Shown: positions 37,953-46,442 of the stretch, piece by piece
Layout of the letters: every line of letters begins with the position of its first letter
How positions within the stretch are numbered: the stretch's first letter is position 1
NCBI RefSeq assembly: GCF_001463885.1
Contig: NZ_BBWQ01000001.1
Location: 248,001-312,000 of the forward strand
DNA from: Aureimonas altamirensis
Lineage (GTDB): Bacteria; Pseudomonadota; Alphaproteobacteria; Rhizobiales; Rhizobiaceae
DNA length: 64,000 bases
Direction of reading: 5' to 3'
Notes under the pieces: model-generated
Seen by the model: the letters and a program-made list of their open reading frames with translations, nothing else
What the model was told of the DNA's origin: nothing
Database searches by the model: none
Position numbers and translations under genes: made by a program

Positions 37953-39299
37953 ATGAGATCTTACTTCGGAACCGACGGCATTCGCGGGCGGGCCAATACG
38001 CACCCGATGACGGCCGAAATCGCCATGAAAGTGGGGATGGCCGCGGGTATCGCCTTCAACCGGGGCAGCCATCGGCACCGGGTCGTGATCGGCAAGGATA
38101 CGCGTCTTTCCGGCTACATGATCGAAAACGCGCTGGTGGCCGGCTTCACCGCCGCCGGGGTGGACGTTTTCCTGGTTGGTCCGATGCCGACGCCGGCAGT
38201 CGCCATGCTGACCCGCTCGCTTCGGTGCGATATCGGCGTCATGATATCGGCCTCGCACAACCCGTTCGAGGACAATGGCATCAAGCTGTTCGGACCGGAC
38301 GGCTACAAGCTTTCCGACGAGCTGGAACGCCAGATCGAGCTTCTGATCGAAGAGGATCTGTCCACTCAGTTGGCCACCAGCAACGAACTCGGCCGTGCCA
38401 AGCGCATCGACGGCGTGCATGACCGCTATATCGAATTTGCCAAGCGGACCTTGCCCAAGGACTTTACCCTGGATGGTCTGCGCGTTGCCATCGATTGCGC
38501 CAACGGCGCCGCCTACAAGGTTGCGCCGGAAGTGCTGTGGGAGCTGGGCGCCGAGGTGGTGGCCATCGGCGTGGAGCCGAATGGCGTCAACATCAACCTC
38601 AACTGCGGGTCGACCAACCCTGTCGCGCTTTCGGCAAAGGTTCGCGAAGTGCGGGCCGACATCGGAATCGCGCTCGATGGCGACGCCGACCGCGTCCTGA
38701 TCGTGGACGAGCATGGCGACATCGTCGACGGCGACCAGTTGATGGCCGTCATCGCCGAGTCCTGGGCAGACGAGGGAAGGCTTGCGGCCGGCGGCATCGT
38801 TGCCACCATCATGTCTAACCTCGGTCTCGAGCGGTTCCTGTCCGGCAAGGGTATCGAGCTGGCGCGTACCAAGGTGGGCGATCGTTATGTCGTCGAGCAC
38901 ATGCGCGAGCATGGCTACAATGTCGGCGGCGAACAATCGGGGCATATCGTATTGTCGGATTACGGTACCACGGGCGACGGCCTGATATCGGCGCTGCAGC
39001 TGATTGCCGTGATGCGCGGGCGTGGCGAGCCTGTTTCGGTAGCGGCCCGCAAGTTCGATCCGGTGCCGCAAGTCTTGAAAAACGTGCGCTTTGCCGGTGG
39101 AAAGCCGCTCGAACGCAGCGACGTTCGGGACGTTATTGATGCCGGGCGTGCGCGCCTTGGCGGGGGCGGGCGCCTCGTCATACGGCCATCCGGCACAGAG
39201 CCGCTGATCCGCGTGATGGCGGAGGGCGACGACCTTTCCCTTGTCAACGCCGTGGTCGACGACATCGTCGGCGTGCTCAAGCATCAGCAGGCGGCCTGA
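37953..39299 (+). CDS. glmM: phosphoglucosamine mutase
   Basis: The 448-residue protein starts at [19 protein letters not shown]. The phosphorylated Ser is in [14 protein letters not shown] near residue 102, the metal loop is [13 protein letters not shown], the sugar loop is GGEQSGHIV, and the phosphate-binding loop is [13 protein letters not shown]. It converts glucosamine-6-phosphate to glucosamine-1-phosphate for UDP-GlcNAc, feeding peptidoglycan and lipid A. It follows ftsH, as in many proteobacteria, but behind a terminator, so it probably has its own promoter. Confidence 0.96.
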   Translation: MRSYFGTDGIRGRANTHPMTAEIAMKVGMAAGIAFNRGSHRHRVVIGKDTRLSGYMIENALVAGFTAAGVDVFLVGPMPTPAVAMLTRSLRCDIGVMISASHNPFEDNGIKLFGPDGYKLSDELERQIELLIEEDLSTQLATSNELGRAKRIDGVHDRYIEFAKRTLPKDFTLDGLRVAIDCANGAAYKVAPEVLWELGAEVVAIGVEPNGVNINLNCGSTNPVALSAKVREVRADIGIALDGDADRVLIVDEHGDIVDGDQLMAVIAESWADEGRLAAGGIVATIMSNLGLERFLSGKGIELARTKVGDRYVVEHMREHGYNVGGEQSGHIVLSDYGTTGDGLISALQLIAVMRGRGEPVSVAARKFDPVPQVLKNVRFAGGKPLERSDVRDVIDAGRARLGGGGRLVIRPSGTEPLIRVMAEGDDLSLVNAVVDDIVGVLKHQQAA

Positions 39300-39460
39300 C
39301 GCCCGAGCGAAAGCCTGGCACAGGAAATAGTTAATAAAGTGCGGAAACGATCGCCGGATGGGGTCGCCCCTCGTCGGGCGATCCTCTCTCCGGCGCCTCT
39401 CACGCGCGTCGGATATCCTTTCACGGATTCGCCGAGGCGCCAGAAGCTGGATTTCCGCCG

Positions 39461-40216
39461 ATGCGTCTGCCGCCCCGTCTTGCCTTCCTGCTCATCGCCG
39501 CGATGGCCTTGCCGGCATCCGCAAGCGACCTTGTCGACGCGCCCGAGATAACGACCGCCTCCATACAGCCGGACAGCGGCTGGTACGCGCGCGTCGACGC
39601 CGCCCATTCGGTGGCCAATGGCGGCAAGGGAGCCAGGGTTCTGGGCCTCTCCGGCGATCTGGGTGGCGGTTATCTTGGCGAATCGGAAGATTTTTCCGGC
39701 GGCGCCGGCATCGGCTATCGGTTCAACGACCTTCTTCGGGTGGACGTCACCGCGCGATACGGCAGCTATGATGCCGGCGGAGCCGCCGATATCGACGCTT
39801 TCTGCGGCGTCGGATGCCGGCTCGACATGGCCGCACGGCGCGATGTCGTGGACCTGGATGCCAATCTGTATGCCGACCTGGGCACGATCATGGGCATCAC
39901 CCCCTATGTCGGAGCGGGAATAGGGGCCAGCCACATCTCGTACGAGGCGGTCGCGGCATCGTTCTGCAGCGGCGGCGCCTGTAATGAGCTAACCGACATC
40001 GTCGGGCAGGACGGCTGGCGGACCAGTTATTCGCTGATGGCCGGCGCGGCATATGCCCTGTCCGGCACGATCTCGGTGGATGCCGGGTACCGCTACACCC
40101 ATACCGGTGGCGGCGATGCGTTCGAGGCCGGATTTGCCGGAAGCGATCTCCTGGTTCAGGACAGGGGCACGGACCGGCACCTGGTGACGGTAGGGTTGCG
40201 CTTCCGCCTGCCATGA
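39461..40216 (+). CDS. outer-membrane beta-barrel protein (Omp25/RopB-like)
   Basis: The 251-residue exported protein has a signal peptide (LPPRLAFLLIAAMALPASA) and alternating aromatic/hydrophobic strands typical of an eight-stranded barrel, with GGAGIGYRFNDLLRVDVTARY, TPYVGAGIGASHISYEAVA and a closing LVTVGLRFRLP. A short disulfide-like Cys pair (FCGVGCRL and FCSGGACN) is unusual for porin-like barrels. The role is unknown. The gene stands alone between glmM and the serC leader. Confidence 0.75.
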   Translation: MRLPPRLAFLLIAAMALPASASDLVDAPEITTASIQPDSGWYARVDAAHSVANGGKGARVLGLSGDLGGGYLGESEDFSGGAGIGYRFNDLLRVDVTARYGSYDAGGAADIDAFCGVGCRLDMAARRDVVDLDANLYADLGTIMGITPYVGAGIGASHISYEAVAASFCSGGACNELTDIVGQDGWRTSYSLMAGAAYALSGTISVDAGYRYTHTGGGDAFEAGFAGSDLLVQDRGTDRHLVTVGLRFRLP

Positions 40217-40264
40217 GAGCATGCAACCTTGGTGGTAAAAATACGAAGGATGACTCTTTTGCCG

Positions 40265-40345
40265 CTTGACTGTGGAATGCGGCACCGATAGCACCGTCAG
40301 TGGGACACGCCTCCCCAACGAGGCGCTTCTATCTGAGAGGGTAGC
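40265..40345 (+). promoter_or_regulatory. serC leader RNA motif
   Basis: The 80 bases before serC contain a hairpin, CGCCTC (40308-40313) pairing with GAGGCG (40320-40325) around CCCAAC, followed by the ribosome binding site in CTGAGAGGG. The position in front of serC-serA and the CGAGGCGC-TTCTATCTGAGAGG context fit the 'serC' structured leader reported upstream of serC in alphaproteobacteria. I recall the motif but cannot run a covariance search. Its ligand, if any, is unknown. Confidence 0.55.
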
Positions 40346-40348
40346 TAT

Positions 40349-41524
40349 ATGGCTCCGCTTGCCAAACCCGCCGTTCGCACGGCAAATCCTCGATTCTCGT
40401 CTGGCCCTTGCGCCAAGCGTCCTGGCTGGACGCTGGATGCGCTGTCCGATGCCGCGCTCGGTCGCTCGCATCGCGCCAAGCTTGGCAAGGCCAAGCTGCT
40501 CAAGGCCATCGAAGACACCCGCGACATCCTGGGCGTTCCTGCCGATTATCGTATCGGCATCGTGCCCGCGTCCGATACGGGCGCGGTAGAGATGGCGCTC
40601 TGGTCGCTTCTCGGCGCACGGCCGGTCGATATGCTGGCCTGGGAAAGCTTCGGTTCCGGCTGGGTGACCGATGTCGTCAAGCAATTGAAGCTCCCGGACG
40701 CCCGGGTCCTCGAGGCGCCCTACGGCGAGATCGTCGACTTTGCGACCGTCGATTTCGACAGGGACGTCGTCTTCACCTGGAACGGCACGACATCCGGTGT
40801 GCGTGTTCCCAACGGTGACGCCATTCCGGCCGACCGCCAGGGGCTGACCATCTGCGATGCGACGTCCGCCGCCTTCGCGCAGGACCTGCCCTTCGAAAAG
40901 CTCGATGTCGTCACCTTCTCGTGGCAGAAGGTTCTGGGCGGCGAGGGTGCGCACGGCATGCTGATCCTCAGCCCGCGCGCGGTCGAACGCCTGTTGACCT
41001 ACAAGCCGGCCTGGCCGCTTCCCAAGATTTTCCGCCTGACATCGGGCGGCAAGCTCAGCGAAGGCATCTTCAAGGGCGAGACGATCAACACCCCGTCGAT
41101 GCTGTGCGTTGAAGATTATCTCGACGCTCTCGAATGGGCGCGGCAGATCGGTGGTCTTTCAGCGTTGAAGGCACGTGCCGACGCCAACCTGGCGGCGATC
41201 GAGCGCTTCGTCGATGCGCATGACTGGATCGGCTTCCTGGCGCGGGATCCGGCAACGCGGTCGAACACGTCGGTCTGCCTGTGCTTCACGGCCCCCGAGA
41301 TCGTGGCGCTTCCGAAAGAGGCCCAGGATGCCTTTGCCAAGGGCGTCGCCTCGCAGCTCGAAAAAGAGGGCGTCGCCCTGGATATCGGCGCCTACCGCGA
41401 TGCCCCTCCCGGCCTGCGCATCTGGGCCGGCGCCACGGTGGAGCTTGCCGATATCGAGGCGCTTCTGCCCTGGATCGCCTATGCCTACGAGGCGCAGAAG
41501 GCAGCGCTGGCCGAAGCGGCCTGA
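40349..41524 (+). CDS. serC: phosphoserine aminotransferase
   Basis: The 391-residue PLP enzyme has the Lys-containing [18 protein letters not shown], the substrate region [19 protein letters not shown] and the PLP-contact [14 protein letters not shown]. It makes 3-phosphoserine from 3-phosphohydroxypyruvate and glutamate. The protein belongs to the longer alphaproteobacterial SerC type rather than the about 360-residue E. coli type. The gene is followed by serA 102 bp later, and the pair is probably one operon controlled through the leader. Confidence 0.95.
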   Translation: MAPLAKPAVRTANPRFSSGPCAKRPGWTLDALSDAALGRSHRAKLGKAKLLKAIEDTRDILGVPADYRIGIVPASDTGAVEMALWSLLGARPVDMLAWESFGSGWVTDVVKQLKLPDARVLEAPYGEIVDFATVDFDRDVVFTWNGTTSGVRVPNGDAIPADRQGLTICDATSAAFAQDLPFEKLDVVTFSWQKVLGGEGAHGMLILSPRAVERLLTYKPAWPLPKIFRLTSGGKLSEGIFKGETINTPSMLCVEDYLDALEWARQIGGLSALKARADANLAAIERFVDAHDWIGFLARDPATRSNTSVCLCFTAPEIVALPKEAQDAFAKGVASQLEKEGVALDIGAYRDAPPGLRIWAGATVELADIEALLPWIAYAYEAQKAALAEAA

Positions 41525-41626
41525 TCCGATCGGGCGTCCCTTGGCGGACGCCCGGCCAACCGATCCATTCCCTTTCTTTCTCTTCCGGGCAGGCGCGTGG
41601 CGCCGCCCGCAGCCCGAGGTATTGTC

Positions 41627-43216
41627 ATGGCCCGTGTTCTCGTTTCAGACAAACTGTCCACGACCGCCGTCCAGATCTTCAAGGATCGCGGCGTCGAGGT
41701 GGATTACCTGCCGGATCTCGGCAAGGACAAAGACAAGCTTCTCGAAGTCATCGGCCAGTATGACGGCCTTGCCATACGCTCGGCCACCAAGGTGACCGAG
41801 AAGGTCATCGAGGCCGCGCCGAAGCTCAAGGTCGTCGGGCGGGCCGGCATCGGCGTCGACAATGTCGATATACCGGCCGCAAGCCGCAAGGGCATCATCG
41901 TGATGAACACGCCCTTCGGCAACTCGATCACCACCGCGGAGCACGCCATCGCGCTGATGTTCGCGGTGGCGCGGCAGATCCCCGCTGCCGACGCCTCCAC
42001 GCAGGCCGGCAAGTGGGAAAAGAACCGCTTCATGGGTGTGGAGATCACCGGCAAGACGCTGGGCATCATCGGCTGCGGCAATATCGGCGCCATCGTCGCG
42101 TCACGCGGCGTGGGGCTGAAGATGCGCGTCGTCGCCTTCGATCCTTTCCTGTCCCCTGAGCGCGCTGCAACTCTGGGCATCGAAAAGGTGGAGCTGGAAG
42201 AGCTCTTCCGGCGGGCCGATTTCATCACCCTGCATACGCCGCTGACCGACAGGACGCGCAACATCATCGATGCGGCCGCCATCGCAATGATGAAGGACGG
42301 TGTCCGCATCATCAATTGCGCCCGCGGCGGGCTGGTGGCCGAAAAGGACCTTGCCGACGCCATCCGTTCCGGCAAGGTGGCCGGCGCCGGCGTCGACGTC
42401 TTCGAAACGGAACCGGCGACGGATTCGCCGCTCTTCGGCCTCGACAATGTCGTTTGCACGCCGCATCTGGGCGCTTCCACCTCCGAGGCGCAGGAAAACG
42501 TCGCGCTGCAGGTGGCCGAACAGATGGCCGACTATCTGGTGCAGGGCGCGGTATCCAATGCGCTGAACATGCCGTCCATCAGCGCCGAGGAAGCCCCGAT
42601 CCTGACGCCATACGTAAAGCTGGCCGAGATCCTCGGCAGCTTCGCAGGCCAGTTGACGGAAGAGCCGATCAAGGAAGTCGAGATCCTGTTCGATGGCTCG
42701 CCGGCGGGCATGAATACGAGGGCGCTGGTCGCGGCGGCTCTGGCGGGCCTTCTCAAGCCGCAGATGCAGAGCGTCAACATGGTGTCGGCGCCGTTGATGG
42801 CCAAGGAACGCGGCATCGCCGTTTCCGAAGTGCGCCGCGACAAGACCGGCGTCTTCGACGGTTACGTTCAACTGACCGTCAAGACCGAAAAGCAGAGCCG
42901 GTCGGTGGCCGGAACCTGCTTCTCTGACGGCAAGCCGCGTTTCATCCAGATCAAGGGCATCAACATGGAGGCCGATGTCGGCAGCCATATGCTCTATACG
43001 GCCAACAAGGATATCCCGGGCGTCATCGGCGAACTCGGCATGACCTTCGGCCGCAAGGGAATCAATATCGCCAATTTCCATCTGGGCCGCGATCACGAGG
43101 GCGGAAACGCCATCGCCCTCCTGTATCTCGATGGTCCGCTGAGCGAAGAATTCCTGGACGAGGTGCGCGCCCTCAAGGCGATCGGGCAGGCAAAGCTGCT
43201 GACTTTCGACGTCTGA
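41627..43216 (+). CDS. serA: D-3-phosphoglycerate dehydrogenase
   Basis: The 529-residue protein has the long SerA layout: a substrate domain, a Rossmann domain with LGIIGCGNIGAIVASRG, the catalytic Arg/Glu/His region (INCARGGLVAEKDL and VVCTPHLGASTSEAQENVAL), an allosteric substrate-binding domain and a C-terminal ACT domain (NKDIPGVIGELGMTFGRKGI). It oxidises 3-phosphoglycerate as the first step of serine biosynthesis. The start at MARVLVSDKLS has GAGGT upstream. Confidence 0.96.
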   Translation: MARVLVSDKLSTTAVQIFKDRGVEVDYLPDLGKDKDKLLEVIGQYDGLAIRSATKVTEKVIEAAPKLKVVGRAGIGVDNVDIPAASRKGIIVMNTPFGNSITTAEHAIALMFAVARQIPAADASTQAGKWEKNRFMGVEITGKTLGIIGCGNIGAIVASRGVGLKMRVVAFDPFLSPERAATLGIEKVELEELFRRADFITLHTPLTDRTRNIIDAAAIAMMKDGVRIINCARGGLVAEKDLADAIRSGKVAGAGVDVFETEPATDSPLFGLDNVVCTPHLGASTSEAQENVALQVAEQMADYLVQGAVSNALNMPSISAEEAPILTPYVKLAEILGSFAGQLTEEPIKEVEILFDGSPAGMNTRALVAAALAGLLKPQMQSVNMVSAPLMAKERGIAVSEVRRDKTGVFDGYVQLTVKTEKQSRSVAGTCFSDGKPRFIQIKGINMEADVGSHMLYTANKDIPGVIGELGMTFGRKGINIANFHLGRDHEGGNAIALLYLDGPLSEEFLDEVRALKAIGQAKLLTFDV

Positions 43217-43239
43217 GACGGCTTGTCGGAATTCTAGCG

Positions 43240-43283
43240 GAAACCCGGCCGACGGCTCTCGCGTCGCTGGCCGGGTTTCTCTA
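43240..43283 (+). terminator. rho-independent terminator after serA
   Basis: GAAACCCGGCC (43240-43250) pairs with GGCCGGGTTTC (43269-43279), eleven positions, and the 18-base loop holds a second small stem (GACG/CGTC). TCTATAG follows. It lies 23 bp after serA. Confidence 0.6.
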
Positions 43284-43398
43284 TAGTCGCGCGCGTTTGC
43301 TTGGGGGCTGTCGCCGGGCAGCGCCTGTTCCGCTTCGGCGAGAGCAACCTTAGGTAGCGACGGGATCGAAAGGGGCTTTCGCCCCCGCAGGAGAATTC

Positions 43399-44691
43399 AT
43401 GGGCAATTGTGTTGTCGTCGGCTCCCAGTGGGGAGACGAAGGAAAAGGCAAGATCGTCGACTGGCTCTCGGAGCGGGCCGACGTCGTCGTGCGTTTCCAG
43501 GGCGGCCATAATGCCGGGCATACGCTCGTCGTCGACGGCATCAGCTACAAGCTGTCGTTGCTTCCTTCCGGCGTCGCGCGGGGCGGAAAGCTGTCCGTCA
43601 TCGGCAATGGCGTCGTCTTCGACCCGCATGCCTTCGTCGCGGAAAAGAAGCGTCTGGAAGAGCAGGGGCTCACCATCACGCCGCAGACGCTGCGAATCGC
43701 CGACAATGCCGCGCTGATCCTGTCGCTGCACCGCGAACTGGATGCCATCCGCGAGAACGCGGCCGGCGGCACCAAGATCGGAACCACCAAGCGCGGCATC
43801 GGCCCGGCCTACGAGGACAAGGTCGGGCGGCGCGCCATCCGGGTAATGGATCTTGCCGAAATCGATGCCCTGCCGGAGCGCATCGAGCGTCTGCTGGCGC
43901 ACCACAACCCGCTGCGGCGCGGTCTGGGCGAGCCGGAGATACAGGCTTCCGCCATTTTGGACGAGCTGACCTCGGTTGCGGCCGAGATCACACCCTACAT
44001 GGACCGCGTCTGGCGGCTTCTTGATGCGCGCCGCAAGGCGGGAGACCGTATCCTGTTCGAGGGCGCGCAGGGTACACTCCTGGACATCGACCACGGAACC
44101 TATCCCTTCGTCACGTCATCCAACACGGTTGCCGGGCAGGCGGCCGCCGGTTCGGGCCTCGGGCCTTCGGCCGCGGGTTTCGTGCTCGGCATCACCAAGG
44201 CCTACACGACCCGCGTTGGCGAGGGGCCTTTCCCGACCGAGCAGGATAACGAAGTCGGCCAGTTTCTTGGCGAGCGCGGGCGCGAATTCGGCACGGTGAC
44301 CGGGCGCAAGCGCCGCTGCGGCTGGTTCGATGCGGTGCTGGTGCGGCAGGCAGTGGCCATCAACGGCATTCACGGCCTTGCCCTGACGAAGCTCGACGTG
44401 CTCGACGGGCTGGACGAGATCAAGATCGCCGTCGGCTATGAGCTGGACGGCAAGGAAATCGACTATTTCCCTGCCAGCCTTGCGGCTCAGCAGCGCGTAC
44501 GGCCGATCTATCGCAGCTTCGAAGGGTGGCGGGACACCACCGCCGGCGCACGCTCCTGGAGCGATCTTCCGGCGCAGGCGGTCAAGTATGTCCGCGAGAT
44601 CGAGGAACTTGTCGGGGCGCCCGTAACGCTTCTGTCGACCTCGCCCGAGCGTGACGACACGATACTTGTTCGCGATCCTTTTCAGGACTAA
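43399..44691 (+). CDS. purA: adenylosuccinate synthase
   Basis: The 430-residue protein has the GTP-binding [18 protein letters not shown], the IMP loop [35 protein letters not shown] and the C-terminal guanine-binding [13 protein letters not shown]. It makes adenylosuccinate from IMP, aspartate and GTP. The ribosome binding site is AGGAG, six bases upstream. The gene is preceded by the serA terminator and followed closely by a gene of unknown function. Confidence 0.97.
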   Translation: MGNCVVVGSQWGDEGKGKIVDWLSERADVVVRFQGGHNAGHTLVVDGISYKLSLLPSGVARGGKLSVIGNGVVFDPHAFVAEKKRLEEQGLTITPQTLRIADNAALILSLHRELDAIRENAAGGTKIGTTKRGIGPAYEDKVGRRAIRVMDLAEIDALPERIERLLAHHNPLRRGLGEPEIQASAILDELTSVAAEITPYMDRVWRLLDARRKAGDRILFEGAQGTLLDIDHGTYPFVTSSNTVAGQAAAGSGLGPSAAGFVLGITKAYTTRVGEGPFPTEQDNEVGQFLGERGREFGTVTGRKRRCGWFDAVLVRQAVAINGIHGLALTKLDVLDGLDEIKIAVGYELDGKEIDYFPASLAAQQRVRPIYRSFEGWRDTTAGARSWSDLPAQAVKYVREIEELVGAPVTLLSTSPERDDTILVRDPFQD

Positions 44692-44735
44692 GTTCCAGCA
44701 CGATTGCCCATTCGAGCTGAGAGTACCTCATTGCC

Positions 44736-46202
44736 ATGGCGGATCTGAGCGCCGTTCTTCGAAAGACCATCGATGGTCTGCCCGGCTCGAGCCCGCAGCT
44801 GCGTGCCAAAGTCTACGACAAGGCGCGCTCGGCGATCGACAGGCAGATCGCCGCCGCCAATCCGCCGCTTGGCGATGAGGCGGCGCAGGCCAGGCGTGAC
44901 TCTCTGGAAGACGCGATCCGGCGCACCGAAGCGCATTACGCCGCCTTGGAAGCCGAGCCCGAGGCAGAAGGGCACGACGATCCGGAACCGGCGTCTGCGC
45001 CCTATGCCGCAGAGCCGATGACGCCCGTCGCGCCGGCGGGCCATGCTGTGGAATCCGTCGGCGAAATCGGACCTTCGTCGCCATCCGGCGGCGAAGCCCG
45101 TCATGCGGACGATAATGCCGACAGGGATAGGCAGGATACGGCCATTCCTGCTCCGGATATGGCTGCCCCCCGATATCCGAGCGCGCGCCGGGCCTCTGCG
45201 CCCGAACGCAAGTCGCGTGCGGGCCTTTATGCCGGTGTCGCATTGCTGCTGATCGCCGGTGGTGCGGGTGCCGCCTACATTGCCGGCTCCGATTTCGGTG
45301 GGCTGCTGCCGCGGGGCGGGCAGCAGGACCAGACGGCCGAGCAACCCATCGAGGGGACGGACAGCGGCGAGACGCCCGACGCATCCGTCGCCGAGACGCC
45401 GCCTGAGGCGACGCCACCGACCGAGGATTCCGCCGAAGCGCCGCCGGCTGCCGTCACGCAGGAGCCCGGAGCGCGCGATTATACGCAGCGCTTGCTGCCC
45501 GACGGAACAGAAACGGATCCTGGCCCCGGCACATCGACGGCCAATGCCTTCGATGAAGGCACGGATGTCGCCGCCGCTTCCGAGGCAGCGCCGACGGCCC
45601 CCGCGGCAAGCCCCGCCGGACAGCCGGCGCCGGCTGCGGAAGCTGTTGTCCCCGAGGGCGCCGAAGTGGCCGTCTTCTACGAAGAGCGGTTCAACGATAC
45701 GCCGGGTGCGCAGCATCAGGGCAATGTGCGCTGGAGCGTCATCGAGGAGGCGCCTGCCGATGGGCAGCCGCCGGAGCCGGCGGTTCGCGCCGTGGTGCAG
45801 ATTCCGGATACCAGCGTCACCATGACGATGACGATCCGCCGCAACGCCGACGCAACCCTGCCGGCGAGCCACGTCATCGAAATGATGTTCGATGTGCCCG
45901 AGAACTTCCCCGGCGGTGAGATCGCCAATGTCCAGCGTCTGGCGTTCAAGCCGACCGAGCAGGATCGCGGGCGGCCGCTGATCGGCGTCGCGGGCAAGAT
46001 ATCGGACGGTTTCTTCTGGATCGCGCTGAACGATTTGCAGCAGGCGGTGCAGGACAACCTGTCGCTGATGGCGAACGAAAAGTGGATCGACGTGCCCCTC
46101 GCCTACGAGACGGGGCAGCGCGCGCTTCTGTCCATCGAAAAGGGACCGGAAGGCGAGGCCGCCTTCCGTCAAGCCCTCGCGGCCTGGGACGCACGCACCT
46201 AA
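44736..46202 (+). CDS. conserved single-TM protein of unknown function downstream of purA
   Basis: I do not recognise a named family for this 488-residue protein. It has a short helical N-terminal segment (LRKTIDGLPGSSPQLRAKVY) with some resemblance to protein-interaction helices, a disordered Pro/Glu/Ala region, a membrane helix at about residues 163-186 (AGLYAGVALLLIAGGAGAAY), another long disordered region, and a C-terminal periplasmic beta-rich domain of about 170 residues (VRAVVQIPDTSVTMTMTIRR, then ISDGFFWIALNDLQQAVQDN). Proteins like this occur after purA in Rhizobiales. The topology suggests an envelope function. A very strong terminator follows. Confidence 0.7.
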   Translation: MADLSAVLRKTIDGLPGSSPQLRAKVYDKARSAIDRQIAAANPPLGDEAAQARRDSLEDAIRRTEAHYAALEAEPEAEGHDDPEPASAPYAAEPMTPVAPAGHAVESVGEIGPSSPSGGEARHADDNADRDRQDTAIPAPDMAAPRYPSARRASAPERKSRAGLYAGVALLLIAGGAGAAYIAGSDFGGLLPRGGQQDQTAEQPIEGTDSGETPDASVAETPPEATPPTEDSAEAPPAAVTQEPGARDYTQRLLPDGTETDPGPGTSTANAFDEGTDVAAASEAAPTAPAASPAGQPAPAAEAVVPEGAEVAVFYEERFNDTPGAQHQGNVRWSVIEEAPADGQPPEPAVRAVVQIPDTSVTMTMTIRRNADATLPASHVIEMMFDVPENFPGGEIANVQRLAFKPTEQDRGRPLIGVAGKISDGFFWIALNDLQQAVQDNLSLMANEKWIDVPLAYETGQRALLSIEKGPEGEAAFRQALAAWDART

Positions 46203-46248
46203 GGACTGCCGAAGTCCTTGCATTGATTACAGAATAGTACAGCGACCA

Positions 46249-46297
46249 CGGGTCCGCCGACACGTTTCGAACCGAAGCGTGTCGGCGGGCCCGTTTT
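46249..46297 (+). terminator. very long rho-independent terminator
   Basis: CGGGTCCGCCGACACG (46249-46264) pairs at all 16 positions (one G-U pair) with CGTGTCGGCGGGCCCG (46278-46293). The loop bases TTTCG/CGAAG extend the stem to about 21 pairs around AAC. TTTT follows. It ends the purA-downstream unit and insulates the adhesin locus. Confidence 0.8.
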
Positions 46298-46442
46298 CGC
46301 GCGTCCGTATGCCGGCGCGTAGGGCATATCGCGTATTTTGAATAGATATATATGATATCAAAAATATGTACTAGGTTGAAAAATAATTGTATATCTGCTT
46401 ATCATTGACGTTGATGTGTAACCCTTAGATCGCGAGTTGAAG
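46298..46442 (+). other. AT-rich region upstream of the giant adhesin gene
   Basis: From about 46320 to 46420 the sequence is far richer in A and T than its surroundings (for example ATAGATATATATGATATC and GAAAAATAATTGTATATC). It is the only promoter-sized region before the 2128-codon gene. The composition differs sharply from the GC-rich flanks and fits a recently acquired locus or a silencing/bending region (H-NS-like proteins bind such DNA). No exact promoter can be assigned. Confidence 0.5.
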
